From NCBI GenBank assembly GCA_964561005.1, contig CAZLNO010000077.1, positions 1 through 20,057 on the forward strand: DNA of 20,057 bases, in the 5' to 3' direction. This DNA is from CAZLNO01 sp964561005. Its GTDB lineage: Bacteria; Pseudomonadota; Alphaproteobacteria; Kiloniellales; Rhodovibrionaceae. Position numbers and translations under genes: made by a program. Every line of letters starts with the position of its first letter. Positions within the stretch are counted from its first letter, which is position 1. The notes beneath the pieces were generated by a model. The model saw only the letters and a list, made by a program, of their open reading frames with translations. It had not been told where the DNA came from and ran no database searches. Positions 1 to 8,113 of this stretch are shown piece by piece.

Positions 1-2
1 AC

Positions 3-774
3 AGCTTCTTTGCCGATGGGGATGTTCGGACAAACACGACGGACTTCCACTTCGAAGGTGATATTCTGGCGGCGGATTTCTTCAATAGGGTCCTAAGCGC
101 AGAGGAGCAACCGATCGTCGAGGCCCCGAACACGGAATCGGATACAAGCCAGGATATCTTGCGTTTGGACGCCTCGGTCCTTGCGGAAACGGTTGGTGTG
201 GGCGGCGCTGTGTCGCTTTGGAGCGACCGCTCTGGCGTGGACAATGATGCCGCCCAGACGAGCTCCGAACGGCAGCCAACCCTCGTCGAGGTCGATGGCC
301 TGGCCGGGGTGCGCTTCGACGGCGTGGACGACATCCTGCGGGTGGACAACAGCGAGAGCTTGAACGTCGGTGGTCCTTACACCGAAAAGACGCTGTCGAT
401 TGCTTTCCGACCCGGCGACGACGTGGACAGCCGCCAAGTAGTCTACGAGCAGGGCGGGGCTTTGCGCGGCATTAACGTCTACATCGAGGATGGCCAAGTC
501 CACGCGAGCGCGTGGAATCTGGCCGAGGACTCCTGGGGTCCGGTGATGCTGAGCAGCGAGGTCTCTCCGGGCGAGACGCACACGATCACCCTGACGCTGG
601 ACGCCAACGCCGGCACGCTGTCCGCGGCCCTGGATGGGGAGTTGCTGGGCACGCGCGACGGCGTGAAGGAGCTCCACGACCACGCCGACGACATCGCCTT
701 CGGCGCCATGGCCTCCGACGGCTTCTTTGCCGATGGGAATGTTCGGACAGACACGACGGACTTCCACTTTGACG
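3..774 (+). repeat. Tandem coding repeat, 717-base period, in the LamG-like gene
   Basis: Bases 3-53 and 720-770 match at 47 of 51 positions, counted by eye, in the same reading frame. Only the end of the first copy is inside the window. The second copy diverges after about base 775, where the protein ends instead of entering another module. Confidence 0.75.
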
Positions 775-845
775 GGGAAATAATGGCCGCGTTGTTCCAG
801 AACATATCGTCTCTGAACTTTTCTGAAACAATAGAGATCCTCTAA
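3..845 (+). CDS. LamG/concanavalin A-like repeat protein, C-terminal part (5' end outside window)
   Basis: The reading frame is open from the window edge to TAA at 843-845, so this is the 3' end of a longer gene. It contains one complete beta-rich module of about 239 residues plus the tail of the preceding copy. The phrase FFADG(D/N)VRT(N/D)TTDFHF occurs at codons starting at bases 6 and 723, exactly 717 bases apart. Composition is acidic (many Asp/Glu) with few Lys, and strings such as GVRFDGVDDILRV and LSAALDGELLGTRDG are typical of LamG/jelly-roll lectin folds. The last residues (NFSETIEIL) lack an LPXTG, PEP-CTERM or membrane anchor; a C-terminal type I secretion signal is possible but unproven. 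The likely role is a secreted or cell-surface adhesin or matrix protein that binds glycans, which suits its position beside polysaccharide genes. The number of upstream repeats cannot be seen. Confidence 0.75.
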   Translation, partial: SFFADGDVRTNTTDFHFEGDILAADFFNRVLSAEEQPIVEAPNTESDTSQDILRLDASVLAETVGVGGAVSLWSDRSGVDNDAAQTSSERQPTLVEVDGLAGVRFDGVDDILRVDNSESLNVGGPYTEKTLSIAFRPGDDVDSRQVVYEQGGALRGINVYIEDGQVHASAWNLAEDSWGPVMLSSEVSPGETHTITLTLDANAGTLSAALDGELLGTRDGVKELHDHADDIAFGAMASDGFFADGNVRTDTTDFHFDGEIMAALFQNISSLNFSETIEIL

Positions 846-852
846 CAAAAAA

Positions 853-886
853 GGTCTGCGTGGCCGCATTGCCGACCACGCAGACC
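853..886. terminator. Strong hairpin after the LamG-like gene, probable terminator
   Basis: An 11-bp perfect stem (GGTCTGCGTGG at 853-863 pairing with CCACGCAGACC at 876-886) has a 12-base loop and starts 8 bases after the stop codon. It is preceded by a run of A (847-852) and followed by only four A. The uridine tract therefore lies on the minus-strand transcript, so it best fits intrinsic termination of leftward transcription, although it may also stop the rightward LamG transcript. Confidence 0.6.
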
Positions 887-1105
887 AAAATACGCTCCGT
901 TTGATACACACCATAGGATTCCATTATTGTTATAACATTACAAAATACGCGTAAATTTTATGACATACAGTACTTACATCAGCATGGTGTGCTTTTTTGT
1001 CCGAATTCGAATCAGGCTTTTATATTATGAAGTTTGACACAAACATCTTTTTCAGCAAAGTGTTATTTAGGCTTAGACCAGGAAAACGAAGGTATCCTCT
1101 GGAAA
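887..1105 (+). promoter_or_regulatory. AT-rich intergenic region with candidate sigma-70-like promoter (TTGTCC 997-1002, TATATT 1021-1026)
   Basis: This stretch is strongly AT-rich compared with the flanking genes. TTGTCC and TATATT are separated by 18 bases and would start transcription near base 1033, upstream of the sulfotransferase ATG at 1106. A perfect TTGACA at 1034-1039 has no well-placed -10 partner. No RNA gene or small ORF with a convincing ribosome site was seen. The promoter assignment rests on visual match only. Confidence 0.3.
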
Positions 1106-2038
1106 ATGCGCGAGTTAAAGAACATCGTCAAAACAATGATGATGCCGAGTCGTCAACGTTATCCCCTTACATTGGAGACTAAAAAATCCATTGGAAGGTC
1201 GCCGTTCTTTATAGTGGGTTCTGGGAGGTCTGGTAATACATTGCTTCGTCGCCTTCTTTCTGACAGTAAAAGTATTTACATTCCCCCAGAAACGTACCAA
1301 TTGGGGCCAAGTATTATCACGTTCAAAAAATATTCCGACCTTGACTGGGGTATTTTATGCAAAATAATTCTAGCTAATTTCATGTTAAGCGAAGATTTTG
1401 AAACCTTTCCTACGCCTTATCTTCGCACACTTTATCTTGACCTTATAAACACGCCTCCAAACACGAGATCTGCGTCATTGATGATTTCAAAATTTTATAT
1501 GTATATGGCGCGTCATGCTAAGCCATCTGCGACATTTTGGGGTGATAAAACGCCGCTTAATAGTTTCTATCTTGGCTGTATAGACAGCGTCTTCCCAAAT
1601 GCACGCTATGTACATATTGTACGTGATGGTTATGATGTGGTTGCATCATATCTAGCAATGGGACGTTACCGAACTGCTGCAGAGGCGGCACATCGTTGGG
1701 TCGATTCTGTACAGAACTGTGAAAAATTCAGGAAGGTTCACCCGCAGTCTTGCATTCGCGTATTTTATGAAGAGCTTGTCACGGAGCCCATGAGTACTAT
1801 GCGAGAAATATTCGAATTCTTGAATGTGGAATTGCCGGAAGATCTAAATTTTAATGCGGGTTTCGGTGATACGCTGGGCGACGTAGATAAGCGACCACAT
1901 TATGCCTCTGTACTCCAGCCTATATCGACGAAGAATATCGGGAAGGGCTATATGTCACTGACAAGAGAACAGTTGTGTCAGGTTAAGGATATAATTGAAC
2001 CCTTGCGCTTGTCTCTTGGTTATAAAGTTGTGAAATAA
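1106..2038 (+). CDS. PAPS-dependent sulfotransferase family protein
   Basis: The predicted cytoplasmic enzyme transfers a sulfuryl group from PAPS, probably to a sugar of the exported polysaccharide. With the ATG at 1106, residues 33-45 read PFFIVGSGRSGNT, the 5'-phosphosulfate-binding loop of the Sulfotransfer_1/3 families. A second motif, YVHIVRDGYDVVASY with Arg173-Asp174, matches the 3'-phosphate-binding strand. Length (310 aa) is normal. The start is uncertain: an in-frame TTG at 1034 and a triple ATG at 1136-1144 are alternatives, and none has a good Shine-Dalgarno sequence; 1106 is chosen because a candidate promoter would exclude 1034. Base composition is far more AT-rich than the EPS genes downstream (18 of 60 G+C at 1321-1380), suggesting separate acquisition. 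The acceptor sugar is unknown. Confidence 0.85.
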   Translation: MRELKNIVKTMMMPSRQRYPLTLETKKSIGRSPFFIVGSGRSGNTLLRRLLSDSKSIYIPPETYQLGPSIITFKKYSDLDWGILCKIILANFMLSEDFETFPTPYLRTLYLDLINTPPNTRSASLMISKFYMYMARHAKPSATFWGDKTPLNSFYLGCIDSVFPNARYVHIVRDGYDVVASYLAMGRYRTAAEAAHRWVDSVQNCEKFRKVHPQSCIRVFYEELVTEPMSTMREIFEFLNVELPEDLNFNAGFGDTLGDVDKRPHYASVLQPISTKNIGKGYMSLTREQLCQVKDIIEPLRLSLGYKVVK

Positions 2039-2083
2039 ACATGAAAGTTCCGCTATGCGCGATGAAAAGACGGGATTAACGGT

Positions 2084-3247
2084 ATGAAAATTGCGCTTAT
2101 TGCGACGGAATTCCCGCCTGCTGTGGGGGGGATGGAGCAGCATGCGTTGGGGCTCGCTGACGCGCTTTCCAAGTTTGACGAGGTGACCGTCTATACGCAC
2201 CGCAGGTTTCAGGACCATCCATACCAGGAGAGGTTTCCGGTCAAACCTGTGCTCGAGGGCGATGTCTACAAGGATCTGGAACAGCTTCGCGGCATCCGGA
2301 CGGATGCGTGGCTATGCCTCAATGCGGGCTATGCGGTGCTGGCCCGGTTCCTCCCAGATCCGGTCTTTTGCTATTGCCACGGAAATGACTTTCTTAACCC
2401 TTGGATAAAAAATACGAAATGGTACATGCGACGTACCACGAGAACGATAAAATCGATACCGTTTTTTTGGCGCTTTGCGGAGGGGATCGACCGGAAAGTC
2501 TCACGCCGAGCGATTTTGGATGGCTTAGAACGGGCAAATTTAGTTTTTGTTAACAGCCGATTCACAAAAAAAAGACTCCAGGAGACGTTTTCCAGATTGG
2601 ATAAGGAAGTCGTCGTCAAGCATCCGGGAATAAAAAATATCTTTTTCGACGCACCTTCCGCAAACACGCGAAGGCGAATCGCTGGTGGGGATTTCAAAAT
2701 TATAACGGCTGCACGATTGTCTTCCCATGCGAAGAAGAAGAATATAGCGGGCGTACTCCTCGCGCTGGCACGCGTTAGTGAACATGGAAAAATACAATAT
2801 GATATATTCGGGGACGGGGACTTAAGATATGAGTTAGAAAAATTGAGTTCTGATCTTGGATTATCTGGTAAGGTAAAGTTCTTGGGCAGCGTTAATAGTC
2901 AACGGATCATCGCCGAACTTGATAATGCGGACTTGTTTGTTTTGGCTTCTAAAGCGAGTGATACGGATGTAGAAAGTTTTGGCATTGTATATGTAGAGGC
3001 TGCGGCTCGGGGAGTGCCCGTATTGATGAGTGCTGCGGGCGGCGCCACTGATGCTGCGATCGACGGGGTGACGGGTCGAATCATTGACGATAGCGATCCG
3101 AACACGATAGCGGAGGGTATCAAGCAAATATGGGAGAATTACGATGATTTTGATAAATCCGAGATCCGCAAGTTTGCGGAACAATTCCGCTGGGACAAGA
3201 TTGGTGCCGAGATGCGAGAAATAATCCGGAGTAGGATCGGAAAGTAA
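2084..3247 (+). CDS. Glycosyltransferase family 4 (GT4, GT-B fold)
   Basis: This 387-residue protein has the full GT4 architecture. The N-terminal Rossmann domain opens with MKIALIATEFPPAVGGMEQH, whose glycine-rich turn contacts the acceptor or donor phosphate. The C-terminal donor-binding domain has IFGDGDLRYELE and the EX7E signature in ESFGIVYVE (Glu297 and Glu305), which binds the nucleotide sugar. It follows the sulfotransferase by 45 bases on the same strand and probably shares its transcript. G+C is intermediate between the AT-rich sulfotransferase and the high-GC flippase, and codons such as AAA and ATA are frequent, consistent with a transferred pair of genes. It should act on the cytoplasmic face of the membrane, adding a sugar to a lipid-linked repeat unit. 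Donor and linkage cannot be inferred. Confidence 0.88.
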   Translation: MKIALIATEFPPAVGGMEQHALGLADALSKFDEVTVYTHRRFQDHPYQERFPVKPVLEGDVYKDLEQLRGIRTDAWLCLNAGYAVLARFLPDPVFCYCHGNDFLNPWIKNTKWYMRRTTRTIKSIPFFWRFAEGIDRKVSRRAILDGLERANLVFVNSRFTKKRLQETFSRLDKEVVVKHPGIKNIFFDAPSANTRRRIAGGDFKIITAARLSSHAKKKNIAGVLLALARVSEHGKIQYDIFGDGDLRYELEKLSSDLGLSGKVKFLGSVNSQRIIAELDNADLFVLASKASDTDVESFGIVYVEAAARGVPVLMSAAGGATDAAIDGVTGRIIDDSDPNTIAEGIKQIWENYDDFDKSEIRKFAEQFRWDKIGAEMREIIRSRIGK

Positions 3248-3371
3248 TGTCTTGCTGCCGCAGGCCCGGAGCCAGGGCCAACTGGGCAACGTTGTTTCGT
3301 GACATATGATACGGTTAAATCCCACGAAGGCCAAATGCCTATCCCCTGACGGATTTTAGGAACTGCCTGAT

Positions 3372-4678
3372 TTGACCATCCGCACCTCCCTTGCGTGGAC
3401 GTTTTCCGAGCAGTTCGGGCAGCGGGTTCTGCAGTTCGCGGGCTCGGTGGCGATCGCGCGGCTGTTGACGCCGGACGAGGTGGGCGTCTTCGCGCTGGCG
3501 ATGGCGGTGAATGCGCTGATGTCCTCGCTGCGCGAGTTCGGCATCGGCTCCTACCTGATCCGCGAGCCGGAGCTCACCGACGACAAGATCCGCACGGCGT
3601 TCGGGATGTGGCTGATCGTGGCCTGGAGCCTGGCCGTCGTGGTGCTGGCGATCCGGCACTGGGTCGCCGCGCTCTACGCCACGCCGGGCATGGCCGAGGT
3701 GCTGCTGGTGCTGACGGCCACCTTCCTGCTGCTGCCCTTCGGCCAGCCGGCGCAGTCGCTGCTGACGCGGGAGATGCGGTTCGATCTGTTGAACCATGTG
3801 AACCTCACGGTGGCGGCGGTGCGGGTGAGCGCGACCGTCGGCTTCGCCGCGCTCGGCTGGAGCTACATGGCGCTCGCCTGGGGCATGGTGCTGGGAACGC
3901 TGCTGCGCTCCGTGCTGCTGATCGCGCTGCGGCCGACCCATCTGCGGATGCTGCCCGGCCTGCGGCACTGGCGGGAGGTGATGCGCTTCGGCGGCTGGCT
4001 GACGGGCGGCCAGGTCGCGGGCACGATCACGCAAGAGGGCCAGAAGTTCGTGCTGGGCGGATTCCTCAATCCCGCCGCCGTGGCCCTGTTCGAACGCGCC
4101 GTGCAGCTTCCCTCGACGGCGCGGCAGACGCTGTTCGCGCCGGTGGGGCGGGTGCTGTTCCCCGCCCTCAGCCGCGAAATCCGCGAGGGCCGGCGCATCG
4201 GCGGCAAGGTGGAGATGCTGATCGCCGCGACCACCGTGATCATTTGGCCGGCCTTTGCCGTCCTGGCGCTGCTGGCCGAGCCGCTGGTGGTCTTCGTCTT
4301 CGGCGAGAACTGGCGCGTGGCCGGGCAGATTTTGCCNNNNNNNNNNNNNNNNNNNNNNNNNNNNNNNNNNNNNNNNNNNNNNNNNNNNNNNNNNNNNNNN
4401 NNNNNNNNNNNNNNNNNNNNNNNNNNNNNNNNNNNNTGCGGCAGTATGCCCGGGCCGCCGCGGTGGCGGTGCTCTCGGCCGCGCCGGCGGGGGTGGCGGT
4501 CTGGGTCCACGGCACCCAGGTGCCGGTGGCGCAGATGGTCTACGCCGCCGGGCTGGCGCCGCCGATCTGGCTGGGCGCCGTCGTGCTCCTCAAGCACCCG
4601 CTGGCCGGGGAGTTCGCGCTGGCCGCCCGCTTCCTGCGCGGTCACGCCGTGGCGCTGCTCAAGGGCCCGCGGAGCTGA
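3372..4678 (+). CDS. Oligosaccharide flippase / polysaccharide biosynthesis membrane protein (Wzx-like), interrupted by assembly gap
   Basis: This is a MOP-superfamily (Wzx/RfbX-type) transporter that moves lipid-linked repeat units across the inner membrane. Translation from TTG at 3372, preceded by AGGAA nine bases upstream, gives SLAWTFSEQFGQRVLQFAGS and then ARLLTPDEVGVFALAMA, the classic flippase N-terminus, followed by several hydrophobic helices. A run of 100 Ns (4337-4436) follows residue 321. After it the C-terminal transmembrane segments (VAVLSAAPAGVAVW, LAPPIWLGAVVLLKHPL) continue in another frame and end at TGA 4676-4678. The frame change is an artefact of the arbitrary gap size: a true gap length leaving remainder 2 on division by 3 would restore one frame. 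About 400 residues are visible and the family is usually somewhat longer, so some sequence is missing. An open frame running through the Ns to 7175 is not a real fusion. Confidence 0.85.
4337..4436. other. Assembly gap (100 Ns)
   Basis: Exactly 100 consecutive Ns, the usual placeholder for a scaffold join of unknown length, lie inside the flippase gene. The true distance between the two contigs is not known, although both sides encode parts of the same protein family in the right order, which supports the join. Confidence 0.99.
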
Positions 4679-4683
4679 GCTGA

Positions 4684-6084
4684 ATGGCGGCGCGCCGCCG
4701 CAACCCGGAAGCGAAGGGAGCCCGTCCACCGGTGCGACAGCCCGATCCGCCCGCCCGCCCGCGCCTGCTCGTGGTGTCCTGGTACTACCCGCCCGCCAAC
4801 ACCATCGCCGCCGTTCGCCTGAACAAGCTGACGGCCTTCCTCGACCGCCAGGGCATCGACGTGCGGGTGCTCACCGCGCGCGACCTGCCGACGCCGCAGG
4901 GCCTGGCGAGCGATCTGCCGGCCGAGCGGGCGGTTCATGCCCCCTGGATCGACGTCACGCGCCTCACCCAGGTCGTCAGCCGCCTGCTGCCGCGGCGCCG
5001 GGCGCGATCCGAGGGCGGCCGGGGCGCAGCCGGTTCCGGCACGGCCGCTCCGGCCTCCGCCGAGGGCGGGCGGTCGCTGCGGCGCACCCTGCGCGAGCTG
5101 CTGTTCTTTCCGGACTTTCAGCTCGGCTGGATTCCCTACGCCGTGCGCGCCGGCCGGCGGCTGGCGCGCGACTGGCGGCCGGACGCCGTCTACGCCTCCG
5201 GCCCGCCGTTCAGCACGCTGGTGATCGGCTGGCGCCTGGCGCGGCGGCTGCGGGTGCCGCTCGTTGTGGAATTCCGCGACCGCTGGAGCGACGATCCCTA
5301 CTATCCGCCCGCGCGGGCGCGCCAGCGCCTCGACCGCTGGCTGGAGCGGCGGATCGTGCGCGATGCCCGGGGAATCGTCACCGTCTCCGAGCCCTGGGCC
5401 GAGACCTACCGCGCGCGCTTCGGCAAGCCCACCCTGGTGCTCTACAACGGCTACGATCCCGAGCTGGTGGACCCGGCCCGGGCCACGCTCGACCAGGGCG
5501 GGCCGCTGCGCATCGTCTATACCGGCGGCATCTACCCCGGCCGGCGCGATCCCTCGATGCTGTTCGCGGCGATCGCCAAGCTGGGCGCCGATCCGGAAAC
5601 GATCCGGGTGGAGTTCTACGGCACCCGGGAACAGCACGTCTGGCCGCTGGCCGAGCACCACGGCGTCAGCGCCTGCGTGCGCGTGTATCCGCCGGTCCCC
5701 CACGCCGAGGCCATGCGCCGCCAGCTCGAGGCCGATGTCCTGCTGCTGATGCAGTGGCAGGACCCGCGCGAGCAGGGCAACGTCCCCGGCAAGCTGTTCG
5801 AGTACCTGGGCGCCCGCCGGCCGATCCTGCTGCTCGGCCTGGAAGGCGGCGTGCCGCACGCCTTTATCGAGGCGCGCGCCGCCGGTTTTCTGGGCCGCGA
5901 CGGCGATCATGTCGCCGGGCTGCTGCGGGACTGGCTCGAACAGAAGCGGGCGCGGGGGCACATTCCCCTGCTGCCGGAAACCGTCAGCCAGGGGCTGTCC
6001 CACTTCGAGCAGTTTGCGCGCCTGCCCGATTTCCTGCACAACGAGCTTGGCTTGGCCGCGAAGAGATCGACGCAGAACCCATGA
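4684..6084 (+). CDS. Glycosyltransferase family 4 protein of the EPS cluster
   Basis: This 466-residue GT-B glycosyltransferase starts 5 bases after the flippase stop, with GGAG at 4671-4674 as ribosome site. A basic, proline-rich leader (about residues 1-24) precedes the N-terminal Rossmann domain, which opens LLVVSWYYPPANTIAAVRLN. A low-complexity Arg/Gly/Ala/Ser insert lies around residues 100-130. The donor domain includes IVYTGGIYPGRRDPSML and GNVPGKLFEYLGARRPIL, the last being the usual nucleotide-binding helix with its Glu. It probably adds a sugar to the undecaprenyl-linked repeat unit. Its stop overlaps the wecB start in an ATGA, so the two are translationally coupled. Sugar specificity is not predictable from sequence. 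Confidence 0.87.
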   Translation: MAARRRNPEAKGARPPVRQPDPPARPRLLVVSWYYPPANTIAAVRLNKLTAFLDRQGIDVRVLTARDLPTPQGLASDLPAERAVHAPWIDVTRLTQVVSRLLPRRRARSEGGRGAAGSGTAAPASAEGGRSLRRTLRELLFFPDFQLGWIPYAVRAGRRLARDWRPDAVYASGPPFSTLVIGWRLARRLRVPLVVEFRDRWSDDPYYPPARARQRLDRWLERRIVRDARGIVTVSEPWAETYRARFGKPTLVLYNGYDPELVDPARATLDQGGPLRIVYTGGIYPGRRDPSMLFAAIAKLGADPETIRVEFYGTREQHVWPLAEHHGVSACVRVYPPVPHAEAMRRQLEADVLLLMQWQDPREQGNVPGKLFEYLGARRPILLLGLEGGVPHAFIEARAAGFLGRDGDHVAGLLRDWLEQKRARGHIPLLPETVSQGLSHFEQFARLPDFLHNELGLAAKRSTQNP

Positions 6085-7175
6085 CCATCATCCACCTCGT
6101 CGCCGGTGCGCGGCCCAACTTCATGAAGGTCGCGCCGCTCTATCACGCGCTCGTCAAGACGGCCTGGGCGCGGCCGATGGTGGTGCACACCGGCCAGCAC
6201 TACGACGCGGCGATGTCCGACGCCTTTTTCACGGACCTCGCCCTGCCGGCCCCGGCGCATCACCTGGGCGTCGGCAGCGCCAACCACGCGCGGCAGACCG
6301 CCCGGGTGATGATGGGCTACGACGACCTCCTGGAAACGGCGCCGCCGGACTGGGCGGTCGTCGTGGGCGATGTCAACTCGACGCTGGCCTGTGCCCTGGT
6401 GGCGGCGAAGCGGGGCATTCCCGTGGCGCACCTGGAGGCGGGACTGCGCTCGCGCGATCGCGGCATGCCGGAGGAGATCAACCGGGTGCTCACCGACCAG
6501 GCCTGCGACCTCCTCTGGGCGCCCTCGCAGGACGCGGTGGACAACCTGCGCGCCGAGAACGTCCCCGCCGAGCGGATCGATCTCGTGGGCAACATCATGA
6601 TCGATTGCCTCACCATGCTGACGCCGCGGATCGCGCGCGCCGGCATGGCCCGGCGGCTGGGCGTGAGCGACTACATCGTGGCCACCTTCCATCGCCCCGC
6701 CAATGTCGACGACGCCGCGACCTTGAGCACGATCGTCGATCAACTCCTGGCCTTGTCGGAGCTGCGGCCGGTCGTCTTCCCGGTGCATCCGCGCACCCGC
6801 GCGCGCCTGGAGGCGCTGGGCCGCCATGGCGAGTTGCGGGACCATCCGCGCATGCGGCTGATCGAGCCGCTGGGCTATATCGACTTCATGAGCCTGGTCC
6901 ACGACGCCACGGCCGCCGTGACCGACTCCGGCGGCATCCAGGAGGAGACCAGCTACCTCGGCATTCCGTGCCTGACCGTCCGCCCGAACACCGAGCGCCC
7001 GGTGACCATGACCCTCGGCACCAACCGGCTGATCCGGCCGGAAGACATTTTCGAGGAAGGCCGAGAGGCTGTGGTGGACCGCCCGCGGGTGCCGCCGCGG
7101 ATTCCGTTCTGGGACGGCCGAACGGCGGCCCGCGTGGTCGAGAGCCTGGCCGGAGCCTTGGGGGCGGCCGACTAA
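6081..7175 (+). CDS. wecB: Non-hydrolysing UDP-N-acetylglucosamine 2-epimerase
   Basis: This cytoplasmic enzyme interconverts UDP-GlcNAc and UDP-ManNAc, supplying ManNAc-type sugars for polysaccharide. The 364-residue length is normal. Family motifs are complete and in order: GARPNFMKVAPL at the N-terminus, HTGQHYD, VVGDVNST, HLEAGLRS (Glu119), PEEINR (Glu131-Glu132), TFHRPANVD (His204-Arg205), PVHPRTR, and TDSGGIQEE (Asp282, Glu288-Glu289) followed by GIPCLTVRPNTERPVT. The ATG at 6081 lies in an ATGA overlap with the upstream glycosyltransferase. The stop overlaps the convergent hydrolase stop by four bases. No ManNAc dehydrogenase (wecC) is visible in this window, so ManNAc may be used directly or oxidised by an enzyme encoded elsewhere. 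Confidence 0.93.
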   Translation: MTIIHLVAGARPNFMKVAPLYHALVKTAWARPMVVHTGQHYDAAMSDAFFTDLALPAPAHHLGVGSANHARQTARVMMGYDDLLETAPPDWAVVVGDVNSTLACALVAAKRGIPVAHLEAGLRSRDRGMPEEINRVLTDQACDLLWAPSQDAVDNLRAENVPAERIDLVGNIMIDCLTMLTPRIARAGMARRLGVSDYIVATFHRPANVDDAATLSTIVDQLLALSELRPVVFPVHPRTRARLEALGRHGELRDHPRMRLIEPLGYIDFMSLVHDATAAVTDSGGIQEETSYLGIPCLTVRPNTERPVTMTLGTNRLIRPEDIFEEGREAVVDRPRVPPRIPFWDGRTAARVVESLAGALGAAD

Positions 7176-8113
7176 GGTCGGGCGGCCTGATCCGCCACCG
7201 CGCCGCCGACGCGACCGTCATCGCCGTCGTCGTGCCCCGCACGGGCCGACCCGAAAAGCTCGGCTTCCAGGCTATCCAACCATGCCAGAGTGGCGTGATT
7301 GACGGCCGCCTTGGCGCGCGAATCGGAAAAGGTGTGATCGGCCTGCGGCAGATCCTGGCGACGAAATCCGGGCCGGGTGCGGATTCGCTCCCATCCCGGC
7401 ACCTTCTCCGCCTCCTGATCGAACTCGCGGGCGGTCAGGTCGTCGCCGCTCATGACCAGCAGGATCCCGCCCTTGAAGCGTAACAGCGCGCCCACCGTGC
7501 GCCCCGCCAGGGTCTCGGGCCGCCCCTTACCCGGCTGAGCTTGCCCAAGCTTGCGGCGCATCACTTTGAACACGCGGCGAGGGAAATCCCACAAGCGGAC
7601 ACGGCCGGACAGCAGGTCGCGCCAAAACCCGGGCTGCCGCAAGCGCCGGCGATAGTAGTGGCGCAGCAAGGTGTCGTCGTACGACGCTTCGTCCCGCGCC
7701 CAGGGGTTCAGCAGGACGAGGCCTTTAATAAAAGGATCGCTCGGGGCCGCCGCCGCCATGGGCGGAACCGCGTCGCAGAGACCCCAGAGGACGACACCGC
7801 GCAGCGGGGGGATCTCCGCCCGGAAGGTGGCCAGGGCGGCGGCAATGTCGGGGCCGATGTTCTCGAACCCCGGAAGGTCCCCCTCGCTGTCGCCGATGCC
7901 TCGGTGGTCGAAGCGAAACACGGGCACGCCATGGTTGCTCAGCGCGCGGGCGAATTCCACGAAATGCCGATGACTGCCGACGCGGTACTGCGGCCCGCCG
8001 ACCACCACAAGCACGCCCAGCGGTCGCGGCCGCGCGGGGCGGTGCAGGATGCCGACAAGCTGCGCGTCCTGGCAGCGGAAGCGATGGGCGGATTCCCAAG
8101 GCGGCTGTGGCAT
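7172..8113 (-). CDS. Exosortase A system-associated hydrolase 1 (alpha/beta hydrolase)
   Basis: The protein matches the XrtA-associated hydrolase 1 pattern (TIGR03100 by recall). With the start at 8113, strand 1 is followed by VVVGGPQYRVGSHRHFVEFA, then FRFDHRGIGDSEG, VVLWGLCDAVPP and LVLLNPWARDE. The nucleophile elbow reads GLCDA, so Cys113 replaces the usual Ser; Asp224 (SGDDLTAREFD) and His260 (QADHTF) complete a plausible triad. Its substrate is unknown; an esterase or transferase role in polysaccharide modification is inferred from context. The start at 8113 is chosen because the family normally begins near here; a GTG at 8287 would add 58 poorly conserved residues. The C-terminal 25 or so residues (SARAGHDDGDDGRVGG onward) also look like an unconserved extension. 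It is convergent with wecB and divergent from the GNAT gene. The usual partner, hydrolase 2 (TIGR03101), is not in this window. Confidence 0.85.
   Translation of the reverse strand: MPQPPWESAHRFRCQDAQLVGILHRPARPRPLGVLVVVGGPQYRVGSHRHFVEFARALSNHGVPVFRFDHRGIGDSEGDLPGFENIGPDIAAALATFRAEIPPLRGVVLWGLCDAVPPMAAAAPSDPFIKGLVLLNPWARDEASYDDTLLRHYYRRRLRQPGFWRDLLSGRVRLWDFPRRVFKVMRRKLGQAQPGKGRPETLAGRTVGALLRFKGGILLVMSGDDLTAREFDQEAEKVPGWERIRTRPGFRRQDLPQADHTFSDSRAKAAVNHATLAWLDSLEAELFGSARAGHDDGDDGRVGGAVADQAARP

Noticed and set aside
1034..1039. Perfect TTGACA as a -35 box for the sulfotransferase
   Set aside because: The nearest -10-like sequence (TGTTAT, 1061-1066) is 21 bases away, too far for a standard promoter.
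3372..7175. Apparent 1267-residue flippase-epimerase fusion
   Set aside because: The frame passes through 100 Ns and then through out-of-frame glycosyltransferase sequence before reaching wecB.
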